Shown one piece after another: positions 36,457 through 46,742 of a DNA stretch of 64,000 bases. The stretch comes from Gammaproteobacteria bacterium. Lineage in GTDB: Bacteria; Pseudomonadota; Gammaproteobacteria; Steroidobacterales; Foliamicaceae. Each line of letters starts with the position of its first letter. The first letter of the stretch is position 1. The stretch is taken from the NCBI GenBank assembly GCA_009838035.1, contig VXSK01000002.1:479994-543993 (forward strand), written 5' to 3'. A program made the translations under genes and the position numbers. Below the pieces are notes generated by a model. It ran no database searches, was not told the DNA's origin, and saw only the letters and a list, made by a program, of their open reading frames with translations.

Positions 36457-37254
36457 TCAGTCGAGGGCCGTCGAGACGGCGCGGCGGGCCATGACGCCCA
36501 CCAGGTGCGCGCGGTAGTCGGCGCCGGCGTGCATGTCATCGTTCAGGTTCGCCGCCGAAGCCGTCAGCCCGTCCAGTGCAAGCTCGGAGAAGTCGGAGTC
36601 CAGCGCGTCTTCGAATTCCGCCAGCCGGTACACCGATGCGCCGGCGCCGGTCACGGCCACCCGAACGCCGGTCTTGAACTGCGCCACGCAAACGCCCACC
36701 AACGCGTAGCGCGTGGCCGGATTGGGGAATTTCGCGTAGCCCGCCCGCTGCGGTATCGGAAACAGGACCTGCGTGACCATCTCGCCGCGCCCCAGGGCCG
36801 TCTCGAACATCCCGGTAAAGAAGTCGTCCGCGGAAATCTTGCGCTTGTTGGTGAAGATGGTCGCGCCCAGCGCCAGGGCCACCGCCGGATAGTCGGCCGC
36901 CGGATCGTTGTTGGCCAGCGAACCGCCCAGCGTGCCGCGATTGCGCACCTGCGGATCGCCGATCGACTCGGCGGCATGCGGCAGGACCGGAACCGCGGCC
37001 CGCAATTCCACGTTGCCCGCGACTTCCGCGTGCGTGGTCGTGGCGCCGATATGGGCCCCCTTGCGGGTCAGCTTGACGCCCCTGAGTTCATCGATCCCGG
37101 CCAGGTCGATCAGTTCCGCGGGTTCGTTCAGTCGCAGCTTGAGCGCCGGCAACAGGGTCATTCCGCCGGCCAGCAGCATCGCGTTCCCGCTCGCACCGAG
37201 GCGCTTGGCCGCGTCGCGCACCGACCCGGCGCGGTAGTAATTGAATTCGCGCAT
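36457..37254 (-). CDS. Molybdenum hydroxylase FAD-binding subunit (CoxM-like)
   Basis: A 265-residue subunit that takes electrons from the iron-sulfur subunit onto FAD. LLAGGMTLLPALKLRL near residue 30 and RNRGTLGGSLANNDPAAD near 105 are the FAD-binding motifs, and a CO-dehydrogenase C-terminal domain follows. The ATG at 37254 lies 14 bases after the coxL-like stop. Typical length is about 280, so it is slightly short but intact. Confidence 0.92.
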   Translation of the reverse strand: MREFNYYRAGSVRDAAKRLGASGNAMLLAGGMTLLPALKLRLNEPAELIDLAGIDELRGVKLTRKGAHIGATTTHAEVAGNVELRAAVPVLPHAAESIGDPQVRNRGTLGGSLANNDPAADYPAVALALGATIFTNKRKISADDFFTGMFETALGRGEMVTQVLFPIPQRAGYAKFPNPATRYALVGVCVAQFKTGVRVAVTGAGASVYRLAEFEDALDSDFSELALDGLTASAANLNDDMHAGADYRAHLVGVMARRAVSTALD

Positions 37255-37268
37255 TGCCCTTTCCTCCT

Positions 37269-39661
37269 CTACTCGCCGGACTGGGCGACCTGAATCGCCT
37301 GCCAGACGGCCTGCGGCGTGGCCGGCATGTCGATGTGCGTAACGCCCAGCGGGCGCAGCGCATCGAGCACGGCGTTGATGACCGCCGGCGGCGCGCCGAT
37401 CGCGCCGGCCTCCCCGCAGCCCTTGACCCCCAGCGGGTTGAACGGCGTTGGCGTGCAGCGCGTGGCCACGACGAAATTCGGCAGATCGTCCGCCCGCGGC
37501 ATGCAGTAATCCATGTACGAACCGCTCAGCAACTGGCCTTCGGGCGTGTACAGGCAGTGCTCCAGCAGCGCCTGCCCGATGCCCTGCGCCAGCCCGCCGT
37601 GCACCTGCCCTTCCACCACCATGGGATTGATGATGTTGCCGAAGTCGTCGGCGGCAACGAAATCGCACAACTCGACTTCGCCCGTGTGCCGGTCCACTTC
37701 GACCTCGCATATGTAGCAGCCCGACGGAAAGGTGAAGTTCTCCGGATCGAAGAACGCGGTCTCCTCCAGTCCCGGCTCCAGTTCCTGCAACGGATAGTTG
37801 TGCGGCACGTAGGCCGACAGCGCGACATCCCCGAAGGACACCGCGCGATCGGTACCGGCCACCCGGAACTGGCCGTCGGTGAACTCGATATCGGCCGCCT
37901 CCGCCTCGAGCAGATGCGCGGCGATCTTGCGTCCCTTCTCCTCCACCTTGTCGAGTGCCTTGTACAGGGCGGTTCCGCCGACGGCCAGGGAACGGGAACC
38001 GTAGGTGCCCATTCCGAACGGGATTTCGCCGGTATCGCCGTGGACGATTTCGACGTTGCCGAAATCGATGCCCAGACGCTCGGCGACGATCTGCGCGAAC
38101 GTGGTCTCGTGGCTTTGGCCGTGGCTGTGAGACCCGGTCAGGACTTGCACGCTGCCGGAAGGATGCACCCGGACGGTGGCGACCTCATAGAGCCCGGCGC
38201 GCGCGCCCAGTTGCCCGGCGGCCTGCGACGGGGCGGCGCCGCAGGCTTCGATGTAGAAGCACATGCCGCGGCCGCGCAGCTTGCCCCTGGCCTGGCTCTC
38301 CCTGCGACGTTCGTCGAATCTCTCGTAGGCGTTCAGTTCCCTGGCCAGGTTCAGGCAGCCTTCGAAATCGCCGGAGTCGTAGAGCTGCCCCACCGGCGAC
38401 TGGTAGGGAAACTCGTCCGGCGGAATGAAATTGCGCCGGCGGAGTTCGGCCGGATCCATGCCGATCTGCACGGCAGCCTCGTCCACGGCCCGCTCCACCG
38501 CGTAGCAGGCCTCCGGCCGCCCCGCGCCCCGGTAGGCGTCGGTGGGCGTGGTGTTGGTGAACACGCCCTTGACGGTCACGTAGATGTTGGGCGTCTTATA
38601 GACACCCGCCAGCAGCGGCGCATAGAACACGGTGGGAATGGCCGGACCGAAAGCCGACAGCCATCCGCCCAGGTTGGCGATGGTGTCCACCCGCATGCCG
38701 GTGAACCGCGCCTCGGCGTCCAGCGCCAGTTCCACGCGGGTCACGTGATCGCGCCCCTGCGCGTCGGCCAGGAACGACTCGCTGCGCTCGGCGGTCCACT
38801 TCACCGGGACCCCCAGCCGACGCGACGCCCAGCAAACCGTCAGTTCCTCGGCATAGTGATAGATCTTCGATCCGAAACCGCCGCCGACGTCCGGCGCCAC
38901 CACGCGCACCTTGTGCTCGGGCATCTTCAGCGTTGCCGTACACAGCAGCAGTCGGTTGACGTGCGGGTTCTGGCTGGTCGTGTAAAGCGTGAGCTGGCCG
39001 GTGGCCGGATTGAAGTCCGCCAGGCTGGCGCGCGGTTCCATCGCGTTCGGGACCAGGCGATTGTTCACCAGTTCCAGCGATACGACGTGCGCGGCCTCCT
39101 GGAAGGCCCTGTCCGTGTTGCCCTTGGCGTCCGGCGCCATGGCCGCGGGCAGCCACTCCCAGTCGAAACACATGTTGCCGGGCGCGCCCTCATGGATCTG
39201 CGGAGCGCCTTCCTCCATCGCGGCCGTCGCGCTGGACACGGACTCCAGTTCCTCGTAGTCCACGTTCACCATCTCGGCCGCGTCCCGGGCCTGGGTTCGC
39301 GATTCGGCCACGACCACCGCCACCGGGTTGCCCACGTAACGCACCCGGTCTATGGCCAGCGCCGGATACGCCGGTTCGTGGGCGGGCGAGCCGTCCCTGC
39401 TGGTTATGCCCCAGGCCACAGGCAGCGATCCGATATCGTCGGCCTGCATGTCCGCGCCCGTCAGCACGGCCGTTACTCCCGGCATCTTCAGGGCGTCCGC
39501 CGCGTCCACGCCCCGAACCTCGGCGTGCGGGTGGGGCGAGCGAACGAACCAGGCGTACTGCTGCGAACGCAGGTTGATGTCGTCCACATACCGGCCCCTG
39601 CCGGTGATGAAGCGCCGGTCCTCGGTGCGTGGCGCCGAGACGCCGATTCCCAGTTCGCCGC

Positions 39662-39665
<4 letters not shown>
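37269..39665 (-). CDS. Molybdenum hydroxylase large subunit (form II CoxL-like)
   Basis: A 798-residue catalytic subunit of the xanthine oxidase/CO dehydrogenase family. The active-site loop is AYRGAGR (377-383), the form II signature, in place of the AYxCSFR of true (form I) CO dehydrogenase. GGGFGSK at 261-267 and the catalytic Glu in [11 protein letters not shown] near the C-terminus are present. Form II enzymes are often annotated as CO dehydrogenase, but many probably hydroxylate other compounds. The ATG at 39665 overlaps the small-subunit stop (ATGA). It needs molybdenum cofactor; moeA lies at 56.5 kb. Confidence 0.93.
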
Positions 39666-40141
<476 letters not shown>

Positions 40142-40234
40142 TCCCGCCCCTCCTTAACTTGCGATTACCCTCATCCGGCTAGTGCCGGACCCTGGCGTGC
40201 CTTCCGACCACACCGGTTCCGATCATAACGCCAA

Positions 40235-40828
40235 TCACGAAGTCAACAACAGGAAAACGGCAAGCGCCGCCAGGCCGAGCAGCACGGCCGGAACGGCCCA
40301 GCGCAATACCCGGTTCCGGAAGACCCGGCCCAGGGCCACCTGAAACCAGACTCCCGGCCGTTTCGCCCGCGCCGCCCCGACCGGCCGCTTGCCCTCCAGC
40401 ACCTGCGCGAAGCGCTCGAAAAAGTTGGCCGCGATCTTTCGCGTAATGCCCGACAACAGGCGCGATCCGACCTGCGCCAGTTTGCCCCCCAGTTGCAGTT
40501 TCGCAACGTAGCTGAGTTTCGTTCCGCCCCGGCCGTCTTCCTCCAGGCGAACGTCGGCCTGGCCGCGGCCGAAGCCGACGGCCGCCTTGGCATTGCCTTC
40601 CAGGCGGTATGAGCGCGGCGGATCCGGATCGGCTATCCGTATCTCGACCGCGAATCCCGCGCTGACCGGCCCGATATCGGCCTGCATGGACGCGCGGTAG
40701 TTGTCCTCGGAAATCCGCTCGAAGGACTTGCAGCCGGGCACGCAGGCGCCCAGCACATCGGGATCGATCAGCGCCGCCCACACGGTTTCGCGCGGGTGCG
40801 CCAAGCTTTGTTCTCCCCTGATCTCCAT
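40235..40828 (-). CDS. CoxG-like SRPBCC protein with C-terminal membrane anchor
   Basis: A 197-residue protein. Residues 1-150 form an SRPBCC (START-like) domain typical of CoxG (HPRETVWAALIDPDVLGACVPG; KLSYVAKLQLGGKLAQVGSRLL). The last 25 residues are a transmembrane anchor (RWAVPAVLLGLAALAVFLLL). CoxG helps dock CO dehydrogenase to the membrane in carboxydotrophs. It is the first gene of the cox-like cluster and is divergent from the DeoR regulator gene. Confidence 0.9.
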   Translation of the reverse strand: MEIRGEQSLAHPRETVWAALIDPDVLGACVPGCKSFERISEDNYRASMQADIGPVSAGFAVEIRIADPDPPRSYRLEGNAKAAVGFGRGQADVRLEEDGRGGTKLSYVAKLQLGGKLAQVGSRLLSGITRKIAANFFERFAQVLEGKRPVGAARAKRPGVWFQVALGRVFRNRVLRWAVPAVLLGLAALAVFLLLTS

Positions 40829-40860
40829 CGTTGCGGACCGGAACCGGATTCGGGCGATAT

Positions 40861-40879
40861 CGTAACCGCAAGCGTTACG
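40861..40879. promoter_or_regulatory. Inverted repeat in the coxG/deoR divergent region
   Basis: CGTAAC (40861-40866) and GTTACG (40874-40879) form a 6-base inverted repeat with a seven-base spacer, between divergent coxG-like and DeoR-family genes. It is a reasonable candidate operator for the regulator. Nearby, 40903-40919 is a run of alternating CG that probably has no function. The rest of the 200-base gap shows no gene. Confidence 0.4.
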
Positions 40880-40995
40880 GCGATCGGGCGGAACCGAGCC
40901 ATCGCGCGCGCCGCGCGCGTGCCAGGCAACACCTTCGGTGCGGCTGCAGGCGCCGGTTGTGAAAATCAGCGCGAGTGATTAGGATTTCGCCTCAA

Positions 40996-41037
40996 CCGGG
41001 GGGAATTCACATTGAGCCGGGGGGAATTCATGTTGAG
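40996..41037 (+). repeat. 21-base tandem duplication spanning a start site
   Basis: Two adjacent 21-base units (40996-41016 and 41017-41037) differ at two positions. Each has CCGGGGGG followed by GAATTCA-type bases and TTGAG. Only the second has the ATG (41030) used by the DeoR gene; the matching place in the first reads CAC ATT. The duplication therefore doubles the ribosome-binding G tract. Confidence 0.7.
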
Positions 41038-41809
41038 CCTGATCGAAAGGCGCTCCGAAATCGTGCGTCAGACTGAGTCCAAGGGCAAGGTAGGGGTGGA
41101 GGAACTGGCCCGGATGCTCAATGTTTCGCAAGTCACCATACGCAACGATCTGAACGCGCTGAACAGCAAGGGACTGGTCGTGCGCGCGCGCGGCGGCGCC
41201 GTCGCCAGCAACCGTCTGACCCGGGAGCTTTCCATGCAGGAGCGGCACAAGGACAACCTGTCCGTCAAGCGGCGCCTGGGGCGGGCCGTAGCGGACCTGA
41301 TCGGCAACGACGTCCACACCATAGCCCTGGACTCCGGCACGACGACCGAGGAGGTGGCCCTTTGCCTGCTCGACCATCGAGACCTGACGGTCGTCACCAA
41401 CGGCCTGAACGTGGCGTCGGCGCTGGCCCGGGCCCAGCACATTGAAATCCTCGTAACGGGCGGAATACTGCGCACCCGGTCGCTGAGTTTCTTCGGCAAG
41501 CATGCCGAGGAAGGCCTGCGCCACATGCATTTCGACAAGTTGGTTCTCGGCGCCGACGGCATCGACATTGGGGTTGGAGTAACCACGCATTTCGCCCAGG
41601 AGGCCAGCCTGAACCGCCGGATGTGCAACATGGCCAGCGAGATCATCCTGGTGTCGGACTCGTCGAAATTCGGCAAGCGCTGCTCGCACATCATCTGCAG
41701 GTTCGACCGAATCGACACGCTGGTAACGGACGCGGGAATTCCCCCCGACATCGCCCGGCAACTGGCCAACCAGGGCATTAGCCTGCACATCGTCGACGAA
41801 AACCACTGA
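41030..41809 (+). CDS. DeoR-family transcriptional regulator
   Basis: A 259-residue DeoR-type regulator. The N-terminal winged helix is MLSLIERRSEIVRQTESKGK then VEELARMLNVSQVTIRNDLN, and VVRARGGAV is the usual linker. The C-terminal sugar-phosphate-binding domain has LDSGTTTEEVALCLL, VVTNGLNVASALA and LGADGIDIGVGVTTHF. It is probably a repressor released by a phosphorylated metabolite. It is divergent from the cox-like cluster and may control it or the amidase gene downstream; the sequence does not say which. Confidence 0.92.
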   Translation: MLSLIERRSEIVRQTESKGKVGVEELARMLNVSQVTIRNDLNALNSKGLVVRARGGAVASNRLTRELSMQERHKDNLSVKRRLGRAVADLIGNDVHTIALDSGTTTEEVALCLLDHRDLTVVTNGLNVASALARAQHIEILVTGGILRTRSLSFFGKHAEEGLRHMHFDKLVLGADGIDIGVGVTTHFAQEASLNRRMCNMASEIILVSDSSKFGKRCSHIICRFDRIDTLVTDAGIPPDIARQLANQGISLHIVDENH

Positions 41810-41886
41810 CGGCGAGACGCCGCCCGGGGAGCGGCCATAATGTTCGGCGGCAAGGCGTCGGACCCGACTATGGCCGGACCACATCC

Positions 41887-43188
41887 ATGAATCGCAATCC
41901 GGACTCCGGCTTTCGGTCGCAGAGTTTGTGGGCGAGGCTGGCACGCGGGGAAGTCTCCAGCGAGCAGGCGGTCGAGCGTTGCATCGCGCGCTACGAGGCC
42001 CGCGAGAATGACGTGCAGGCGTTCGCGGCCTTCGACGCGGAGCGGGCGCTGGGCGAGGCGCGGGCGCGGGACCGCGAGCGCGAACTGCGCGGGCCGCGCG
42101 GCGCGCTGCACGGCTTGCCGTTCGCGGTCAAGGACGTGATCGATACGGTGGACCTGCCCACGCAGCGCGGTTCGCCGCGCTACGAGGGACGCCGCGCCGA
42201 GCAGGACGCCGCCTGCGTGCGCCTGCTGCGCCAGGCCGGATGCGTACTGCTGGGCAAGGCGGACACGGTCGAATTCGCCGGCATCGGGCGCGACCCGCCC
42301 ACCGCCAACCCGCACGACCCCAAACGCACCCCGGGCGGATCATCGGCCGGTTCCGGCGCAGCCGTGGCCACCGGCATGGCGCCCATGGCGCTGGGAACGC
42401 AGACCGGCGGTTCGGTGATCCGGCCGTCGTCGTTCTGCGGCGTGGCCGGCTTCAAGCCCACGTACGGCCGGGTGCCGGTGCAGGGACTGTGGCTGCATGC
42501 CCCCAGCCTCGATACGGTCGGCTGGATGGCCGAGGACACGGAGTTGCTGGCGCGGACCGGGGAAGTCCTGAACCTGGGCGTATGGCAGGCGCCCGAAGCA
42601 GGGAGGCGCCTGAATATCGGGCTCTATCGCACGCCTTACTGGTCCGACGCCGAGCCGGCCAGCCGCTTGGCCGTGGAGGCCGCCGCCGAAAAGCTCGCCG
42701 AAGCCGGCCATGCCGTCGAGGAGGTGGACGAGGTCCCGGGCGCGGAAAACCTCAACGAGTGGCAGGACGTGATCATGCACGGCGAGGCGCGGATCTCGCT
42801 TATGGCCGAGTACGGCGCCGGCAAGCAGAGTCTGCACGAAGACATCATCGAGGAGGTGGAAGTCAACCGCGGGATCACGCCGCGGGCAATGGCCGAGGCC
42901 TATGATGGCATCGGCGGCCTGCGCCCCGTGTTCGACAAACGCCTGGCCGATTACGACGCCTGGCTGACGGCTTCGGTGCCGGGTGAAGCGATCCCGCGCA
43001 GGGACGGAAACGGCGAAGCCACGTTTAACCGGCTGTTCACGGCGCTGCAGTTGCCGTGTGTGACGATTCCGGGCCTGACCGGGCTGGCCGGCCTGCCCGT
43101 GGGCGTGCAGTTCGTGGGCGCACGATTCGCCGACATGCAGGTGCTGGCCGCGGCAGCCATGCTGGAAAATTTGCTGGCCGGCGAGTAA
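41887..43188 (+). CDS. Amidase-signature family hydrolase
   Basis: A 433-residue amidase of the GatA/AtzF class. The Ser-cisSer-Lys triad is visible: Lys in LPFAVKDVIDT (about residue 81), Ser in PGGSSAGSGAAVATG (about residue 155) and Ser in TQTGGSVIRPSSFCG (about residue 178). It hydrolyses an amide or hydrazide bond; the substrate is unknown. It lies 77 bases after the DeoR gene, in the same direction. It is too divergent and alone to be the tRNA amidotransferase GatA. Confidence 0.9.
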   Translation: MNRNPDSGFRSQSLWARLARGEVSSEQAVERCIARYEARENDVQAFAAFDAERALGEARARDRERELRGPRGALHGLPFAVKDVIDTVDLPTQRGSPRYEGRRAEQDAACVRLLRQAGCVLLGKADTVEFAGIGRDPPTANPHDPKRTPGGSSAGSGAAVATGMAPMALGTQTGGSVIRPSSFCGVAGFKPTYGRVPVQGLWLHAPSLDTVGWMAEDTELLARTGEVLNLGVWQAPEAGRRLNIGLYRTPYWSDAEPASRLAVEAAAEKLAEAGHAVEEVDEVPGAENLNEWQDVIMHGEARISLMAEYGAGKQSLHEDIIEEVEVNRGITPRAMAEAYDGIGGLRPVFDKRLADYDAWLTASVPGEAIPRRDGNGEATFNRLFTALQLPCVTIPGLTGLAGLPVGVQFVGARFADMQVLAAAAMLENLLAGE

Positions 43189-43224
43189 TCCGGATATTAA
43201 CTGTCTTTCAAGATATCGTTACTA

Positions 43225-44610
43225 TTACATTGATATAACGTGTAATTCAGGAAGGTCTCCGACGCCGCCCATTTCATCCAGGCGCGATAAGCGATCAAAC
43301 AGATCTGCAGCCAGATCGTCAGAAACTGCGCCGGTAACAGTCGTGCAATCCATGAATTTGGCGCGCAGCTCGTCCGGGGAAAGCGGGTTCTGTCCATGCC
43401 CCCGGTAGCGATGGACCGGCTTGCTTTCCAGAGCGGTTCCGTCGTCAAGCACAACGCCGACCGTGTCATGGCGCGCCCCCACCGGGTATACCGGATCGTC
43501 GTCCGGACCCTCCTCCCGCTCCACCTTTCGCATCAGCGCCTGCACGTCGTCGCGCCGCACGCAATCGTCGCGCATTTCCGCGAAGCCCAGCCGCCCGAAG
43601 ATCAGCGGGGCGGCGACCGCGAACTCGAGACTGAACTTGGCCTGCATGGCGTCCGCGGGCAGCCGGAACTGCATGACGGACGAGTGCGCCTCGCTGGTGC
43701 GCGCGGTTACGCGCTCGATCGCCGCCGGGTCCGGGCCATGCCCGGCGCGCAGTTGCAGGGCCGCATCCACGCAGCGCTGGGCCGCGCCCACCACCGGGTA
43801 GCGCTTGATGTTCAGCCCGTGTTCGGCCATGTACCAGTCCTGCCCCAGTTCCGACGCGGCTGAGGCCCGGTCCACGCGCCCCGACGGTGAAATCACCGCA
43901 AGGAAGCCCCCTACCCCATCCAGCGCATCCGGTCCCGCGTCCACGCCGGCCAAGGCCCGCCGCACCGCGGTGACGCCGGCTTCGGCAGCGCGCGCGGCCT
44001 GGTAGGGCTTGGCCTGGGTCCCGAAGTTGTCCATCACGCCGCCCCCGGCGGCGGCGGCGAGGCCCAGCGCGTTGCGCGTGTCCGCGCGCGGCATGCCGCG
44101 CAGCCGGCTGAGCGCGGCCGCCGCTCCCACCGGGCCGTAGACGCCGGTCGGATGCCACCCCGCCCCCTGCATGTAGTCCCGCTCGCGCCGCGCGAGGACG
44201 CCCCAGACTTCGAATCCGGCCAGGTAGGCTTCAATCATTCGGGCGCCGGACGCCTGCACGACCTCGGCTTCCGCCAGGATCGGCGGCACAAGTACCGCGC
44301 TGGTGTGGTTGGCGAATGCGTAGTCGTCGAGATCGAGCGCGTGGGCAGCGGCGGATCCGATCAGCGCCGCGGCCGAAGCCGGCAGGCGTTTGCCGCTCAG
44401 CAGCAGTCGCGCCTCCGGGTCGCCTCCGCCGTCGGACCTCAGCAGGTTGCGCACCACCGGCTGGTCCGCCCCGGCCAAAGCCACACCAATACAGTCGATA
44501 AACCCCGTCACCGCAATCCGCCGCGCTTCCTCCGGCGCACTCGCGGGCGCGTCGCCGCAAAGAAAATCGAGAACAGATTCGGTCAGCGCACCCATGGCCG
44601 CACGAACCAT
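43225..44610 (-). CDS. MmgE/PrpD-family protein (1)
   Basis: A 461-residue protein of the MmgE/PrpD fold, whose known members include 2-methylcitrate dehydratase and cis-aconitate decarboxylase. AAAHALDLDDYAFANHTSAV near residue 90 is the family hallmark, and VGAAQRCVDAALQLRAGH and VMQFRLPADAMQAKFSLEFA follow. A second Met at codon 6 is an alternative start. It is divergent from hyuA and faces the amidase gene with a 36-base gap. The substrate is unknown and probably differs from methylcitrate, as no prpBC is seen here. Confidence 0.9.
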   Translation of the reverse strand: MVRAAMGALTESVLDFLCGDAPASAPEEARRIAVTGFIDCIGVALAGADQPVVRNLLRSDGGGDPEARLLLSGKRLPASAAALIGSAAAHALDLDDYAFANHTSAVLVPPILAEAEVVQASGARMIEAYLAGFEVWGVLARRERDYMQGAGWHPTGVYGPVGAAAALSRLRGMPRADTRNALGLAAAAGGGVMDNFGTQAKPYQAARAAEAGVTAVRRALAGVDAGPDALDGVGGFLAVISPSGRVDRASAASELGQDWYMAEHGLNIKRYPVVGAAQRCVDAALQLRAGHGPDPAAIERVTARTSEAHSSVMQFRLPADAMQAKFSLEFAVAAPLIFGRLGFAEMRDDCVRRDDVQALMRKVEREEGPDDDPVYPVGARHDTVGVVLDDGTALESKPVHRYRGHGQNPLSPDELRAKFMDCTTVTGAVSDDLAADLFDRLSRLDEMGGVGDLPELHVISM

Positions 44611-44672
44611 ACACGACCCGCAGTGTGCGAAAATTCGCCGTCTTTCTGGGCGCGCGAAGGGGCGCGGGTAAC

Positions 44673-46742
44673 TTGGCGCGTATCGGCATCGACATCGGCG
44701 GGACCTTCACGGACCTCATCGCCGCCGGCCGCGACGGACAGGTGCTGGCCACCCACAAGCTCGCCTCCACGCCGGACGACCCGGCCCGCGCCGCCATGCA
44801 GGGCGCCGAAGAACTGCTGCGCAAGGCCAGCCTCGATTTCGCCGACGTCGAGTTCTGCTGTCACGGCACCACCGTGGCCACCAATGCACTGCTGGAACGC
44901 AAGGGCGCAAGAACCGGGCTGATCACCACCCGCGGTTTCCGCGACGTCCTGCACATCGGGCGCAAGGACCGGCCCTACAACTTCTCGCACTACCAGGAAA
45001 TCGCCCGTCAGAGCCGTCCGCTGGCGCCGCGGCGCTGGCGGACGACTGTGCGAGAACGGATCCGCGCGCCCGACGGCGAAGTCGAAGTGCCGCTCAATGA
45101 GAACGACGTGCTCGAAGCCGTTGCTCTTCTCAGGGACCAGGGCATCGAATCCATCGCGGTCTGCTGCCTTTTCTCCTTCCTCAACCCGGAACACGAGCGG
45201 CGCATCGCGGAAATCGCCCGGCGCGAGTTCCCCGAGGCCTACGTCACCGCCAGTCACGAGATCGCGCCGCTGGTGCGCGAATACGAACGCTTCTCCACCA
45301 CCGCGATGAACGCCTACGTGGGCCCCGTGACCGGCCGCTACGTGCGCCGCTTCGCCACCGCGCTCGAAGAGGCGGGCGTGCCTGCGCAACTGCGCCTGAT
45401 GACTTCCGGCGGCGGTATGGTCGCCCCCGCCGAAGCCTGGCGGCGGCCGGTCAATCTCCTGCTTTCCGGACCGGTCGGCGCGCTGATCGCGGGCATCGAG
45501 GCCGGCGCCGAAATCGGGCGCAGGAACGTCATCACGCTGGACGTGGGGGGCACGTCGGCGGACATCGGCGTGGCGCCCGACGGCGAAATGCGCATGCGCA
45601 GCCTGCTTGACACCCGCGTCGGCGACTACGACGTGATGACGCCGATGGTCGATATCGCGACGCTGGGCGCCGGCGGCGGCTCGATCGCCTGGCTGGACCC
45701 CGAGGGCATGTTCCGCGTGGGCCCGCAAAGCGCCGGCGCCGATCCCGGCCCGGCGTGCTACGGCAAGGGCGGCGAACAGCCCACCGTTACCGACGCGCTG
45801 CTTGTAAGCGGCTGGTACCGCGCCGACCACCTGGCCGACGCCGTCCCCACGCTGGCGCCCGACCGGGCCCGCGACGCCATCCGCCGGCAGGTCGCGGAGC
45901 CGCTGGGCCTGACGCTGGAGGACGCCGCCGGGGGCATCTTCGATATCGCGGTCAACAACATGGTCGAGGCGATGCGCCTGGCGAGCGTGTCCAAGGGCTT
46001 TGACCCGCGCGAATTCACGCTGGTAGCCTATGGCGGCGCGGGCGGGGCCTTCGCCGCGCCGGTGGCCCAAGCGCTGGCCATAGGCGAAGTGCTGGTCCCG
46101 CCGCACCCCGGCGTGGGCGCGGCCGGCGGGCTGTTGTGCGCGCAGGTGCGCTATGAATTCAAGGCAACGCTTTGGGGCGATTTGGACGACCTGGATTACT
46201 CGGCCGTGTCCGGCCGGTTCGATGAGATGACGCAAGAAGCCACCCAACGGCTGGCCGGCGACGGGTTCGGCGCGGACGAAGTGCGCCTGAAACTCTGGGC
46301 CGAGTGCCGCTACGCCGGCCAGGGCAACGAACTCGCGGTGGACACGCCTCCCGGCGACATCGATGCGGAGTGGGCCGAGGCGCTGCGCGAGCGCTTCGAC
46401 GCCGAGCACGAACGCGCCTATCTGCGCGCCTACCCGGACATGCCGGTGCGGGTCGTCAACCTCGGCGTGTCCGCGTACGTGCCCGGCACGCCGCTTGTTT
46501 CGGCTCAGGCCCCGGAGGCGGCTTCCAAAGACGCCGAGCCGTTGCTGACCGCGCCGGGCCGCTTCCCCGGCGCCGGCGAAGCCCTGGCCACGTCGTTCTA
46601 CCGCCGCTCCGCTCTCAAGCCGGGCCACCGCATCGAAGGCCCCGCGATCGTCGAGCAGCCCGACACCACCACCGCGATTCCTCCGGGCTGGCAGGCGCGC
46701 GTTGACCGCTATGCCAACCTCCTCCTGACCCCCGCGACATGA
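44673..46742 (+). CDS. Hydantoinase/oxoprolinase subunit A (HyuA-like)
   Basis: About 689 residues from TTG 44673 (GTG at 44625 would add 16 residues). RIGIDIGGTFTDLIAAG is the actin-like ATPase phosphate-1 motif. CCHGTTVATNALLERKG, LDVGGTSADIGV and LVAYGGAGGAFAAP are conserved. With HyuB it forms an ATP-dependent hydrolase or carboxylase: relatives act on 5-oxoproline, N-methylhydantoin or acetone/acetophenone. It overlaps hyuB by four bases (ATGA). Substrate not determined. Confidence 0.9.
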   Translation: MARIGIDIGGTFTDLIAAGRDGQVLATHKLASTPDDPARAAMQGAEELLRKASLDFADVEFCCHGTTVATNALLERKGARTGLITTRGFRDVLHIGRKDRPYNFSHYQEIARQSRPLAPRRWRTTVRERIRAPDGEVEVPLNENDVLEAVALLRDQGIESIAVCCLFSFLNPEHERRIAEIARREFPEAYVTASHEIAPLVREYERFSTTAMNAYVGPVTGRYVRRFATALEEAGVPAQLRLMTSGGGMVAPAEAWRRPVNLLLSGPVGALIAGIEAGAEIGRRNVITLDVGGTSADIGVAPDGEMRMRSLLDTRVGDYDVMTPMVDIATLGAGGGSIAWLDPEGMFRVGPQSAGADPGPACYGKGGEQPTVTDALLVSGWYRADHLADAVPTLAPDRARDAIRRQVAEPLGLTLEDAAGGIFDIAVNNMVEAMRLASVSKGFDPREFTLVAYGGAGGAFAAPVAQALAIGEVLVPPHPGVGAAGGLLCAQVRYEFKATLWGDLDDLDYSAVSGRFDEMTQEATQRLAGDGFGADEVRLKLWAECRYAGQGNELAVDTPPGDIDAEWAEALRERFDAEHERAYLRAYPDMPVRVVNLGVSAYVPGTPLVSAQAPEAASKDAEPLLTAPGRFPGAGEALATSFYRRSALKPGHRIEGPAIVEQPDTTTAIPPGWQARVDRYANLLLTPAT

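Noticed and set aside
40903..40919. Alternating CG tract as a Z-DNA or regulatory element
   Set aside because: Short and expected by chance in DNA of this composition.
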